Assembly: GCF_001708185.1 (NCBI RefSeq)
Contig: NZ_MDDN01000004.1
Location: forward strand, 124,001 to 188,000
Reading direction: 5' to 3'
DNA length: 64,000 nt
Source: Lysinibacillus xylanilyticus
GTDB lineage: Bacteria > Bacillota > Bacilli > Bacillales_A > Planococcaceae
In this document: positions 55,617 to 63,939 of the stretch, in pieces
Layout of the letters: every line of letters begins with the position of its first letter
Position numbering within the stretch: position 1 is the first letter of the stretch
The notes under the pieces: model-generated
Databases searched by the model: none
What the model was told of the DNA's origin: nothing
The model's input: only the letters and a program-made list of their open reading frames with translations
Translations under genes and position numbers: made by a program

Positions 55617-56779
55617 TGTCCATCCCCCCTATAGGTTGTATAAGTTCCTATATACTTGTCCCCTCTAATTCCATGTAACACTTGAAATCTTTCACACAAT
55701 TCACCAGCCTTCGCATGTCGAAAATACAGCGTGTCTCCCACATTAACTTTTTTACGATTAACTTTAACGGGTGTCTGAACTTCTCCTACTCCTTCTAAAC
55801 TAAGATACGAAAAAAAGGTTGGTTCATAGAATACAGGTAATCGATCAATACTGATTGCACCCGAGGCGGTATAACCCCCACCATGACAAACAACAATATT
55901 TTTTTCTGGTTTTCTTGTTACCCTTAAAGCAAATCCAGCTGCTTTTTCAAGCTGTAAATGCGTAAATTGGTCAAATAAAGCTGGTGCATAAAACGCGGAA
56001 CCAACCGTAATTTCTGTTACCTCCTTCTGTTGTGCCGTGTAGGCCATACTTCCTGAGCCACCACCATTTACAAAACGTAAGTTTGGGAAATACGCTTTTA
56101 CATGGGCAATTGCTAATCTACGAAACTGGGTAACTTGCTTTTTTGCTTGCAATTGCATGACTTCTATAATTCTTCCTTTAACTGTATTTGCTGGACGATT
56201 ACCGACTCCTGCAATTTGAGCCTCGTAACCCATCGCACCTACTACTTCAATAAACGGTTGATTTTTAATATATTCGAGAAATAGTGTTAGTAGCTCAAGT
56301 GAATGAAGTGAAGAGCGTTTTGTACCAAAATAAAGGAGCTTAAAATCATTGGATACATTAATATCAATGCATACACGCGCACGAACGCCTAACTCTTGCC
56401 CTAGCTCAGCTAAAAATTCGACATGCTCCTGCTTATCCACCATAAAAGTGACGGTTTTCCCTTCTTTTACAAAGTGCAATAACTGTCGAACAGCAGCTTC
56501 TTCCATCACTGGGTATCCTAGTAGTAAATCATCAAAATGCTGATGAAGTAGAAATATTGTTTCTGCCGCAGTAAACGTCATAAATCCCGTCACATTTGGG
56601 AGGGTTTTTTGTAAATAGCGTAATATTTCTACAGAACGAACTGATTTCGTAGCAAGGCGAATATTTTTCTCCCCACAAGCGTTGTGTACAGTTGTAATGT
56701 TGTTATCTAGTGCATCAAAGTCCAACCAAGCAAATGGACGCTCTAGTTCACGGAACACTCGATCAAATCTAGTTGTCAT
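55604..56779 (-). CDS. PLP enzyme of the alanine racemase/D-threonine aldolase-like fold
   Basis: The 391-residue protein has an N-terminal alanine-racemase-type barrel (FAWLDFDALDNNITTVHNAC, IRLATKSVRSVEILRYLQKT, where Lys45 is the likely PLP lysine; FVNGGGSGSMAYTAQQKEVT binds the phosphate). A C-terminal D-serine dehydratase-like domain (VVCHGGGYTASGAISIDRLP, GDTLYFRHAKAGELCERFQV) carries the conserved His and Cys metal ligands. It could be a D-amino acid aldolase or deaminase. Its coupling to a lactone oxidase is conserved in some Bacilli as far as I recall, but the joint pathway is unknown. GAGGAG precedes the ATG. Confidence 0.82.
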   Translation of the reverse strand: MTTRFDRVFRELERPFAWLDFDALDNNITTVHNACGEKNIRLATKSVRSVEILRYLQKTLPNVTGFMTFTAAETIFLLHQHFDDLLLGYPVMEEAAVRQLLHFVKEGKTVTFMVDKQEHVEFLAELGQELGVRARVCIDINVSNDFKLLYFGTKRSSLHSLELLTLFLEYIKNQPFIEVVGAMGYEAQIAGVGNRPANTVKGRIIEVMQLQAKKQVTQFRRLAIAHVKAYFPNLRFVNGGGSGSMAYTAQQKEVTEITVGSAFYAPALFDQFTHLQLEKAAGFALRVTRKPEKNIVVCHGGGYTASGAISIDRLPVFYEPTFFSYLSLEGVGEVQTPVKVNRKKVNVGDTLYFRHAKAGELCERFQVLHGIRGDKYIGTYTTYRGDGQCFL

Positions 56780-56871
56780 CCTATCACTCCTCTTTTTGTA
56801 CTATATATCTGATATTCGTTAGAGACATTCCTTTTATTAGGTGCTATTTAGTATCCTCTATGCAAATTCTG

Positions 56872-56993
56872 GTTCATCATCATAACGTGTGGTTTATTTC
56901 CGTTCCGACTGGGGCGTCCAACCTCCACTCCAATTAACTTATATACAAGGTATATGTCTTAACAAATGTCATCCATAATTTTGGATGATGAGC
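56872..56993. repeat. MITE-like element, family 1, short copy
   Basis: It runs from GTTCATCATCATAACGTGTG to, reversed, GCTCATCATCCAAAATTATG, with inner CACTCCAATTAACTTATA and GTCTTAACAAATGTCATC. Only about 120 bases, without the GCGAAAGCG module. Confidence 0.75.
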
Positions 56994-57016
56994 ACAAATT
57001 CTCTCAAGACAATAAA

Positions 57017-57058
57017 AAACAACCGTGGACATAATCTAATTTGTCTTCACGGTTGTTT
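57017..57058 (-). terminator. Intrinsic terminator of the 35-aa gene
   Basis: AAACAACCGTGGACA pairs with TGTCTTCACGGTTGTTT (small bulge). TTATTG-type T-rich sequence follows on the minus strand. Confidence 0.78.
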
Positions 57059-57105
57059 TAGAATTGGACAAGCATTTAACTCACCTTTCTATTTTATTTA
57101 AGAGA

Positions 57106-57213
57106 TTACGAGGCAAATAAAAAATCTGCTGCTATATTTAACATTACTAACAAATGTAAGCCTGCAATAAGAAATCCTTGTCGATTTAAACGTTTCATAG
57201 CTGTCATATTCAT
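57106..57213 (-). CDS. Small hydrophobic protein (35 aa)
   Basis: An ATG at 57213 follows AAAGGAGAG at 8 bases, an excellent ribosome binding site. The product begins MNMTAMKRLNRQGFLIAGL and continues as one membrane helix to IAADFLFAS. A terminator follows about 48 bases after the stop, so it looks like a self-contained gene. It is below usual ORF cut-offs. There is no family I can name; it could be a small membrane peptide acting on a larger protein or a type I toxin, but no antisense RNA evidence was seen. Confidence 0.6.
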   Translation of the reverse strand: MNMTAMKRLNRQGFLIAGLHLLVMLNIAADFLFAS

Positions 57214-57362
57214 ATAAAACACTCTCCTTTTTTCACATTATACTCTCAGAAAAATCAATTTTCAAACTATTCTTAATATTAAATTAGAATCATTTTTCTG
57301 ACAAACAGGCCCAAATATGGCATAAAAAAAGTGAAATTATACCTATTAGGAGAGTGAAAAAG

Positions 57363-58010
57363 TTGAAAAAGGCTCTATTAGTTGTTGATTATACGTATGA
57401 TTTTGTAGCTACTGATGGAAAACTAATATGTAGTGAGCCCGGTCAAGCATTAGATCAATTTCGCCTTGGCGTAATTGCCGCTGACGCTTTGCTTTCGCGC
57501 AGAAAACATTTGCCGCTGTCGCTACGCTTTCGCGCAGAAAAAACCGTGTTGCTGACGCTTCGCTTTCGCACAGATAAATTGCCACTGGATGTGCGCTCTT
57601 AGACTGAGTTCCTCTATTCCAGTAGATGTTGTTGGACACCACTGAAAAGGAATCACATTCGCATTCATCTAACACCTTTAGAGGCGGGAGTTTTACGCTG
57701 AATGAAGGTAAAACACGTTATAGCGCATTTGCCGGAACCAATTTATCGATTTTATTCAATGAAAGAGGTATCAAAGGAATTCATTTAGTTGGCGTTTGTA
57801 CTAATATTTGTATTTTACATACAGCAGTTGATGCTTATAATTTGGGCATTTCAACGGTTGTTTATGCAGATGATGTTGCAAAAATTTGATGCTGCAGGTC
57901 ATGAATGGGCATTACGTCATTTTGACCATACGTTAGGCGCAACAGTTGTTAAGTCATATAAACCAATTCGCGAAATTGTAATGATTACCAAAGAAGCTGG
58001 ACGCGTTTAA
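57363..58010 (+). pseudogene. Isochorismatase/nicotinamidase-family gene broken by a repeat insertion
   Basis: The front (KKALLVVDYTYDFVATDGKL with catalytic Asp12 region, ICSEPGQALD) runs into repeats at 57449-57595. The back resumes near 57690 as TLNEGKTRYSAFAGTNLSIL, GIHLVGVCTNICILHTAVDA (catalytic Cys region). It then shifts frame in an A-run near 57885 to DAAGHEWALRHFDHTLGATV. The middle, with the substrate/metal His region, is lost. The inserted DNA combines the left border of repeat family 3 (CAATTTCGCCTTGGCGTAAT) with three GCGAAAGCG-type modules. It is not functional. Confidence 0.88.
57449..57600. repeat. Composite repeat inside the isochorismatase gene
   Basis: TCAATTTCGCCTTGGCGTAA is the left border of family 3. 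It is joined directly to three minus-strand units of the GCGAAAGCGAAGCG module typical of families 1 and 2. The expected right border of family 3 is missing. Confidence 0.8.
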
Positions 58011-58075
58011 TCTGTTCCTTTCAGGGCATAACTAAGCAATCGCCATTATATCTTAATTTTAAGGAGATGAAAAAA

Positions 58076-58333
58076 ATGATTAGCTTTATTTGGTATTTAA
58101 TCATTGGCGGGCTTTTAGGTTGGTTAGCAGGCGTCATTATAGGTAAAGATGTACCTGGCGGCATCGTTGGAAATATTGTTGCAGGGATTGTCGGTTCTTG
58201 GATCGGAAGTATGGTTCTTGGGAACTGGGGTTGGCAAGTTAGTGATTTTTACGTATTCCCAGCATTAATTGGTGCTATCGTGCTGATCTTCATTGTAAGC
58301 ATTATTTTAAAAAGTATGCACAAAGCAACCTAA
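58076..58333 (+). CDS. GlsB/YeaQ/YmgE-family small membrane protein
   Basis: 85 residues from the ATG at 58076; AAGGAG touches the earlier ATG at 58067. Three helices with glycine-rich turns (GGLLGWLAGVIIGKDVPGGI, GNIVAGIVGSWIGSMVLG) are the pattern of the transglycosylase-associated/YeaQ family. These stress-related membrane proteins have no proven enzyme activity. Confidence 0.88.
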   Translation: MISFIWYLIIGGLLGWLAGVIIGKDVPGGIVGNIVAGIVGSWIGSMVLGNWGWQVSDFYVFPALIGAIVLIFIVSIILKSMHKAT

Positions 58334-58343
58334 ATATGAATAA

Positions 58344-58371
58344 AGAGCCATCTTTTTTGATGGCTCTTTAT
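58344..58371 (+). terminator. Terminator of the YeaQ-like gene
   Basis: Perfect AAAGAGCCATC / GATGGCTCTTT arms with a 6-base T loop. Confidence 0.85.
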
Positions 58372-58491
58372 TTGTTTTTGAAAAACCTGATTCAAGGAAA
58401 TGATGAGAATAATTAACTCGCTTTCTTATGGGTGCCGAGTATTGAAATGGAACGTAAACCAACTTAGGCATCTTTTTGATGGCACTTTATT

Positions 58492-59190
58492 TTACTTTTC
58501 TTTATTTAAAACGACTGCTTCCTTTAGCTCATCATGATAGTCATTATACAGATTGAAATAATATAACACATCTTCAACATACTCATCACTGTGATTGTAC
58601 TGAAATACGGCTTGCTTCACATCACCATCTGCCGCACCATTTTTCGCTAAATAATTCGCTGCACTAAATATTGCGTCCTCAATATCATAAGGATCCGCAA
58701 CGCCATCCCCGTTAGCATCTACACCAAAACCACCATATTTTTTTATCGTTCCTGGATTCATTAATTCAGCTTTCGGTATATCTCCTTTTCCGAGTCCAGA
58801 GCAGGAAGGATGTTGCCAGCCAACAAATGTACAGGGCATAAATTGTAAATGACCTTCTGCCCCGGCTGGTGAAACAAGTGACTTCATCGTGGAAAAGCGT
58901 GTTTCAATTCGATGATGGGCGGCAAGTAAAGTCCAGGGTACACCGTATTTCTCTTCCGCCGCTACATAAATGGGAATATACTGCTCAGGAATTTCCATAT
59001 CAAAATTTTGTTGAATTTCTTCTATTGCCTTTTGTTGCGCTAAATCTTCAAATATCGGTAATGTTTGAAGCTCCTTCCATGCAAAAAAAGCAAATACATA
59101 AACAGTTATCGCTATTGGTATTAATAATGCTATCATTCCCAATTGGGCGGAAGACGATAACATCGGTTTTTTCTTCTTTTTTTTCGCCAT
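58492..59190 (-). CDS. Membrane-anchored lytic transglycosylase (SLT domain)
   Basis: The 232-residue protein has a basic start (AKKKKKKPM) and a helix at about 17-37 (LGMIALLIPIAITVYVFAFF). A goose-lysozyme/SLT-type domain follows, with VPWTLLAAHHRIETRFSTMK (catalytic Glu96) and PAGAEGHLQFMPCTFVGW, then DANGDGVADPYDIEDAIFSA, a Ca-loop-like motif seen in lytic murein transglycosylases (the CwlT/YomI class). It should cut glycan strands outside the membrane. AGGTGTGAC precedes the ATG. Confidence 0.88.
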   Translation of the reverse strand: MAKKKKKKPMLSSSAQLGMIALLIPIAITVYVFAFFAWKELQTLPIFEDLAQQKAIEEIQQNFDMEIPEQYIPIYVAAEEKYGVPWTLLAAHHRIETRFSTMKSLVSPAGAEGHLQFMPCTFVGWQHPSCSGLGKGDIPKAELMNPGTIKKYGGFGVDANGDGVADPYDIEDAIFSAANYLAKNGAADGDVKQAVFQYNHSDEYVEDVLYYFNLYNDYHDELKEAVVLNKEK

Positions 59191-59215
59191 ATGTCACACC
59201 TAATCTTGTATTCTA

Positions 59216-59480
59216 TCAGGCGTGTTGATTAACCATTTTTATACATTCGAATAGACTGATTTCCGCTACGAGCTACTCGCTTTCCTTCGAGCGAGCGCCG
59301 AGCCGCTTCCTCCGCTAAAGGAACGAAGGCTAAGAGCGTCACGTCCTGTGACAATGCCTTCGTGACCAACATCGTGTTGGCCCCGTCTTCTCTTTTACGC
59401 GGGAAGCTTTGCTCTACAACGTAAGCGAAGCGGCAGGAGCACTCGAGTAGCCCTACGCTATAATCAGTTAAAATGGGTAT
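59216..59480. repeat. Repeat element, family 2, full copy
   Basis: The left border is CAGGCGTGTTGATTAACCAT, and the right end near 59462-59482 (AATCAGTTAAAATGGGTATA) is a partial inverted match. Inside are strong hairpins: CGAAGGC...GCCTTCG around GTCACGTCCTGTGAC, and CCAACATCGTGTTGG. One GTAAGCGAAGCGGCAG module is present. It carries no gene; the ORF across it is an artefact. Confidence 0.7.
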
Positions 59481-59708
59481 ATATTTACAAAACAGCAACA
59501 AAAAAATCTTTTATATCGCTCAATAATAAATCTATTTTTCCTAATCAACACAACTGATAATCTCTTTCTATATTACCAAAATTTCCGTTTTATGTAGTAG
59601 ATTTTTCAGTATATGTTTACCACTTTAATAATAGTTGAAAAGATAGGGAAAAATATAGTAAAATATAGTTTGATTATTTTATAAGGATAAAAATAGGAGG
59701 AATTTATT

Positions 59709-60098
59709 TTGTGGAAAGACTTTAAAGAATTTGCTATGAAAGGCAATATTGTCGATCTAGCAGTGGCAGTTGTAATTGGTGGTGCTTTCGGTAAAATTGT
59801 TACCTCCTTAGTTGAAAATATCATTATGCCGTTAGTCGGTGTTTTAACTGGTGGTATTGATTTAACAAAAAGCTTTGTTTATGGTTCAGGCGAAGCGAAA
59901 ATTCAATTAGGTGTATTTTTACAGTCAATCATTGACTTTTTAATAATTGCCTTTGCTATCTTCATGGCATTACGAATTATGACAAAGTTAACTCGTAAAA
60001 AAGAAGAGGTTGTTGTAGAGGAACCAGCACCAGAATTGGATGCTAAAGAAGAGCTTCTAAAAGAAATTCGAGATTTATTAAAAAAAGAGCAAGCTTAA
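59709..60098 (+). CDS. mscL: Large-conductance mechanosensitive channel
   Basis: The 129-residue protein begins [20 protein letters not shown] with the pore helix ([20 protein letters not shown]). A short loop and second helix ([20 protein letters not shown]) follow, and then the cytoplasmic bundle [14 protein letters not shown]. It opens under membrane tension and protects from osmotic downshock. The start is a TTG with AGGAGGAATTTATT upstream. Confidence 0.96.
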   Translation: MWKDFKEFAMKGNIVDLAVAVVIGGAFGKIVTSLVENIIMPLVGVLTGGIDLTKSFVYGSGEAKIQLGVFLQSIIDFLIIAFAIFMALRIMTKLTRKKEEVVVEEPAPELDAKEELLKEIRDLLKKEQA

Positions 60099-60111
60099 AT
60101 TATATTTAATT

Positions 60112-60166
60112 AAGAATCTGTTTTTTTCTTGGATCAACCGAGGAAATAGGCAGATTCTTTTTGTTT
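60112..60166 (+). terminator. Terminator of mscL
   Basis: AAGAATCTG / CAGATTCTT with a 30-base loop and then TTTT. The loop is long, so strength is uncertain. Confidence 0.5.
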
Positions 60167-60453
60167 AATAGATTTATTCCCTTTAAGGTAGGAATTTCAT
60201 GGTTCAAAAATAGTAACCTGATGACTTTACTTTTTAACCCTAAAAAACGTCCTTCAATTCTCCTCCTTTTAACATATCCTACTATTCCTAGGTGATTTCC
60301 TATAAATAATATCACCAATTTTCTGAAATTATCTTGTTCTTCTTTAGTATACATGTTAAATTGATAACAATTATTTAGAATATGGGAAATGAGTTCTAGT
60401 CTAACAGTATTTTTTTGACTTCCCGTTATTATGATGAAGAAAAGAGTGACGAC
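60160..60453. other. metI upstream region without an S-box
   Basis: No S-box (SAM-I) or T-box sequence is visible, although metIC is S-box controlled in B. subtilis. A minus-strand frame (SQKNTVRLELISHILNNCYQ, NFRKLVILFIGNHLGIVGYV, KRRRIEGRFLGLKSKVIRLL) could be a gene remnant, but it has no ribosome binding site and no family I can recognise. Confidence 0.4.
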
Positions 60454-61569
60454 ATGACAAACAACAGAAGCATTGAAACAAAACTTGTACAACTTGGTAA
60501 TTTAAGTGATCCGAGAACAGGCGCTGTCAGCCCACCAATTCATTTATCGACAGCATATAAACATACAGGAATCGGTGAATCCACTGGTTTTGATTATGCA
60601 CGTACCAAAAATCCAACTCGTGCCCTATTAGAAGCTGGAATTGCTGATTTAGAGGGCGGAGACATGGGCTTTGCCTGTAGCTCTGGTATGGCAGCCATTC
60701 AACTAGTTCTATCATTGTTTAAGCCTGGTGATGAATTAGTGGTACCTGATGATTTATATGGAGGTACATATCGACTTTTTAATTTCTTCGAAGAGACATA
60801 TAATATTAAGCCTGTTTACTCTAAATTTGAATCAGTTGAGCAAGTAGAAGCTGTAATCACTGACAATACACGTGCCCTTTTCATCGAAACGCCAACAAAC
60901 CCACTTATGCAGGAATTTGATTTAGAAGTGTATGCTGAATTAGCTCATAAGCATGGCGCATGGTTAATTGTAGATAACACATTCTATACACCTTATTTCC
61001 AACGCCCTATCGAGTTAGGTGCAGATATTGTCCTTCATTCAGCTACTAAATATATCGGCGGACATAATGATGTATTAGCTGGTTTAGTTGTTGCAAAAGG
61101 AGCAGAATTAGCTGAACGTATTGGCTTTATTCACAACGGTAGCGGTATGGTATTAGGTGCGATGGATTCCTGGTTGCTGATTCGTGGCTTAAAAACGATG
61201 CATCTTCGATTAAAGCAGCACGATGCAAATGCGAAAGCAATTGCTGCCTATTTAGAGGAAGAAGAACTTGTGACAGACGTGCTGTATACAGGAAAAGGTG
61301 GCATGCTATCATTCCGCTTGCAACAAGCTGAGTGGATTGACCCATTCCTTCGTAACTTGAAGCTAATTACTTTTGCCGAAAGTCTTGGTGGTGTTGAAAG
61401 CTTTATTACATATCCTGCCACTCAAACACATGCAGATGTGCCTTACGAAGAACGTATTGAACGTGGTGTATGTGACAGATTACTGCGCTTCTCAGTTGGA
61501 ATAGAAGAGGTTGAAGATTTAATTGCTGACTTAAAACAAGTATTCGATATCCTTAGAAAAGAGGCATAA
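60454..61569 (+). CDS. metI: Cystathionine gamma-synthase/O-acetylhomoserine thiolyase
   Basis: About 371 residues from the ATG at 60454 with AAGAGTGACGAC upstream. PLP enzyme of the Cys/Met metabolism family: STGFDYARTKNPTRALLEAG, DLYGGTYRLFNFFEETYNIK, DNTFYTPYFQRPIELGADIV, and the PLP lysine in LHSATKYIGGHNDVLAGLVV. It makes cystathionine or homocysteine from O-acetylhomoserine. It lies 2 bases before metC, as in the B. subtilis metIC operon. Confidence 0.93.
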   Translation: MTNNRSIETKLVQLGNLSDPRTGAVSPPIHLSTAYKHTGIGESTGFDYARTKNPTRALLEAGIADLEGGDMGFACSSGMAAIQLVLSLFKPGDELVVPDDLYGGTYRLFNFFEETYNIKPVYSKFESVEQVEAVITDNTRALFIETPTNPLMQEFDLEVYAELAHKHGAWLIVDNTFYTPYFQRPIELGADIVLHSATKYIGGHNDVLAGLVVAKGAELAERIGFIHNGSGMVLGAMDSWLLIRGLKTMHLRLKQHDANAKAIAAYLEEEELVTDVLYTGKGGMLSFRLQQAEWIDPFLRNLKLITFAESLGGVESFITYPATQTHADVPYEERIERGVCDRLLRFSVGIEEVEDLIADLKQVFDILRKEA

Positions 61570-61571
61570 AG

Positions 61572-62732
61572 ATGAAGCAACATATTGAAACAAGCCTTAT
61601 TCACGCTGGGGTTCGTGACGGCTATGAAAATAAAAAGGGTGCGGTTAATGTGCCTATGTATTTATCATCTACTTTCCATCAAGAGAGTATCGATGAATTT
61701 GGTGAATATGATTATGCGCGATCTGGAAACCCTACACGTGATGCACTAGAAAAAGCAGTCGCAGAGCTTGAAGGTGGTGTACGTGCACATGCATTCTCTT
61801 CTGGGATTGCTGCAGTTTCAGCGGCATTAATGCTACTTTCTCAAGGTGATCATATTGTGATTACTGAGGATGTTTATGGTGGAACGTACCGCTTTGTTTC
61901 CAAAGTTTTACCACGTTTTGGTATTTCCCATACTTTCGTTGATTTTACAGATTTAGCAGCGGTTGAAGCAGCCATTACTCCAGCAACAAAGCTGCTTTAT
62001 ATGGAAACACCGTCGAATCCAACACTTGGCATCACAGATATTCGCGGAATTGTTGCTCTAGCCAAACAGCATCATTGTTTAACGTTTTTAGATAATACTT
62101 TTATGACACCTTTACACCAACGTCCACTTGAGTTAGGCGTCGATGTTGTTATTCATAGTGCTACAAAGTTTTTATCTGGGCACTCCGATATTATCGCAGG
62201 ATTGACAGTAACTGCTGACGAAAAGCTTGGTCAGGAGCTGTACTTTATCCAAAATTCATTCGGCAATATATTAGGTGTACAGGACTGCTTTACTCTTTTG
62301 CAAAATATTAAAACAACAGATGTGCGTTTTAGTCGTTCTGCTGAATCAGCACAAAAGATTGCGGAATTTTTAGCTGAAAATTCCCTTGTCGAGCAAGTAT
62401 ACTATCCAGGACTTGCATCTCATCCTGGCTATGAGATTCATCATCGTCAAGCCACGAGTGCAGGTGCAGTACTATCCTTCCGTCTACCAAGCTATGAAGC
62501 TGCAAAAGCACTTGTAGAAGCGATGAAAATTCCTGTTTTCGCGGTCTCTCTTGGTGGTGTTGAATCAATTTTATCCTACCCTGCTAAAATGAGCCATGCA
62601 GCCATGGAACCCGAAGAACGAGCAAAACGCGGTATTACAGATGGACTATTACGTTTCTCAGTAGGACTAGAGCATGTTGATGATCTGATTGCAGATTTCG
62701 CTCAAGCATTAGATGCTGCCGCAAAAGCTTAG
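61572..62732 (+). CDS. metC: Cystathionine beta-lyase
   Basis: The 386-residue PLP enzyme of the same family: GEYDYARSGNPTRDALEKAV, EDVYGGTYRFVSKVLPRFGI, LDNTFMTPLHQRPLELGVDV, PLP lysine in IHSATKFLSGHSDIIAGLTV and SLGGVESILSYPAKMSHAAM. It cleaves cystathionine to homocysteine, ammonia and pyruvate. The ribosome binding site GAGG lies inside the end of metI, so the two are coupled. The pair supplies homocysteine for methionine. Confidence 0.93.
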   Translation: MKQHIETSLIHAGVRDGYENKKGAVNVPMYLSSTFHQESIDEFGEYDYARSGNPTRDALEKAVAELEGGVRAHAFSSGIAAVSAALMLLSQGDHIVITEDVYGGTYRFVSKVLPRFGISHTFVDFTDLAAVEAAITPATKLLYMETPSNPTLGITDIRGIVALAKQHHCLTFLDNTFMTPLHQRPLELGVDVVIHSATKFLSGHSDIIAGLTVTADEKLGQELYFIQNSFGNILGVQDCFTLLQNIKTTDVRFSRSAESAQKIAEFLAENSLVEQVYYPGLASHPGYEIHHRQATSAGAVLSFRLPSYEAAKALVEAMKIPVFAVSLGGVESILSYPAKMSHAAMEPEERAKRGITDGLLRFSVGLEHVDDLIADFAQALDAAAKA

Positions 62733-62747
62733 AAAATGACAAAACAA

Positions 62748-62779
62748 CCGCGTCTCTTTTATTTAGAGACGCGGTTTTG
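62748..62779 (+). terminator. Terminator of metI-metC
   Basis: Perfect CCGCGTCTCT / AGAGACGCGG arms with a 7-base loop followed by TTTTGTT. Confidence 0.92.
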
Positions 62780-62813
62780 TTCAATTAAATGTAGCTTTTA
62801 TATAGATGACAAA

Positions 62814-63242
62814 TCAATTTTTCACACGAGCCAATACTCGATGCAAATAATCTCCATGTCCTTGTGCTAGTGTCACTTCCTGCTCGCTTGAGATCCAGTA
62901 AAATGAAAACACAAAACCTGACTCGTTTACACCTGTAGGACAATGCTGCCATGTATCTCGATTTTCATTCGTAGTTAAATGATAAAAATAACGTTTTTGC
63001 AGAACCCCTGAATGATGATTAAAATAATCTTGAGCAATTAACCCCTTAACTGTTAAATGGGATAAACCTGTCTCCTCAAACATCTCTCGGGTTACAGCCT
63101 CTAACGGTGTTTCCCCTTTCTCTACCGTGCCTTTAGGAATTTGAATTCCTGCTCCTTCTGTATTTTGCTCAAATACTAGCACCTGTAACCGACTCTCATG
63201 CTCTCTCGTAATATAGCCAAACGCTTTTTCAACAACTTGCAT
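62814..63242 (-). CDS. NUDIX hydrolase
   Basis: The 142-residue protein has a complete Nudix box from residue 38, GTVEKGETPLEAVTREMFEE followed by TGL. These Mg2+-dependent enzymes hydrolyse nucleoside diphosphates linked to another group. The specific substrate is unknown. GGGGGATGACTTC precedes the ATG. It is divergent from the truncated GNAT gene on the other side. Confidence 0.9.
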   Translation of the reverse strand: MQVVEKAFGYITREHESRLQVLVFEQNTEGAGIQIPKGTVEKGETPLEAVTREMFEETGLSHLTVKGLIAQDYFNHHSGVLQKRYFYHLTTNENRDTWQHCPTGVNESGFVFSFYWISSEQEVTLAQGHGDYLHRVLARVKN

Positions 63243-63311
63243 GAAGTCATCCCCCTTCGAGTAATTTAATGTTACAATAAATAGAAAATTTAGAATTGCG
63301 GGTGAAAAGTG

Positions 63312-63410
63312 TTGACATTAATTATACGACAGATGGTAGAGAATGACATCATTTTTGTGCAAGAAATTGCCAAGAAAAGCTGGCTTGAGCATACTCTCAC
63401 TTCGTTCTAG
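63312..63410 (+). pseudogene. GNAT acetyltransferase, N-terminal fragment
   Basis: A TTG at 63312 with GGGTGAAAAG upstream opens LTLIIRQMVENDIIFVQEIA followed by KKSWLEHTLTSF and a stop at 63408. The first 25 residues match the start of a GNAT N-acetyltransferase (IRxMxENDxxFVQEIAKKSW). Everything after, including the acetyl-CoA site, is missing, and a tandem repeat begins within 20 bases. Confidence 0.75.
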
Positions 63411-63419
63411 TGATTCTGA

Positions 63420-63590
63420 TTTTCTATCAGCGATGTTCTAGGTTTTATCAGCGATTCTGGCACTTTTATCAGCGATGTTCCAGGTTTTATCAGCGATTCT
63501 GGCACTTTTATCAGCGATGTTCCAGGTTTTATCAGCGATTCTGGTACTTTTATCAGCGATGTTCCAGGTTTTATCAGCGTTTGTGGTTCA
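63420..63590. repeat. 21-bp tandem repeat array
   Basis: About eight units of the form TTTTATCAGCGATTCTGGCAC and TTTTATCAGCGATGTTCCAG alternate, giving a 42-bp higher-order period. The plus-strand ORF through it (FYQRCSRFYQRFWHFYQ...) has no ribosome binding site and is a by-product of the repeat. Confidence 0.9.
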
Positions 63591-63600
63591 AGTATGTAAT

Positions 63601-63939
63601 TTAAGCAAGATTAATATGCTCGGATTGGATGACTAATGCTGTTAACCCTGTACTACTCCCAGATTCATGTGCCTCTCCAGTTTGCCAAAGAACACCGTCT
63701 CCAGTCTTTATACTTACTTTCTCTCTATCTTCACCACAAATCCATCCTTCGCCTTGAATAACAATAAATAACTGTGGGACGGGTGCCTCATGCATTCCAA
63801 CAACACCACCTGGCTCTATATAAATGAAGCCAATATTTGCAGGCTCCACTGTTTTCATGATTTTCGTATAAAAAGCATCTATCGATTGATAATTGTTAAT
63901 TTGATTGGCCAACTCTTGTGTGAAATTATATATTTTCAT
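63601..63939 (-). CDS. Cupin-domain protein
   Basis: The 112-residue single-cupin protein has EPGGVVGMHEAPVPQLFIVI (cupin motif 1-like, with His50) and GDGVLWQTGEAHESGSSTGL (motif 2-like, with His92). The metal ligand set is not canonical, so it may bind a small molecule rather than catalyse. AAAGGAGCATGCAAATCAC gives a reasonable start. Function unknown. Confidence 0.82.
   Translation of the reverse strand: MKIYNFTQELANQINNYQSIDAFYTKIMKTVEPANIGFIYIEPGGVVGMHEAPVPQLFIVIQGEGWICGEDREKVSIKTGDGVLWQTGEAHESGSSTGLTALVIQSEHINLA

Noticed and set aside
63410-63604. Reading frame FYQRCSRFYQRFWHFYQ as a repeat protein
   Set aside because: It lies wholly in a 21-bp tandem DNA repeat with no ribosome binding site. 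The coding look comes from the period being a multiple of three.
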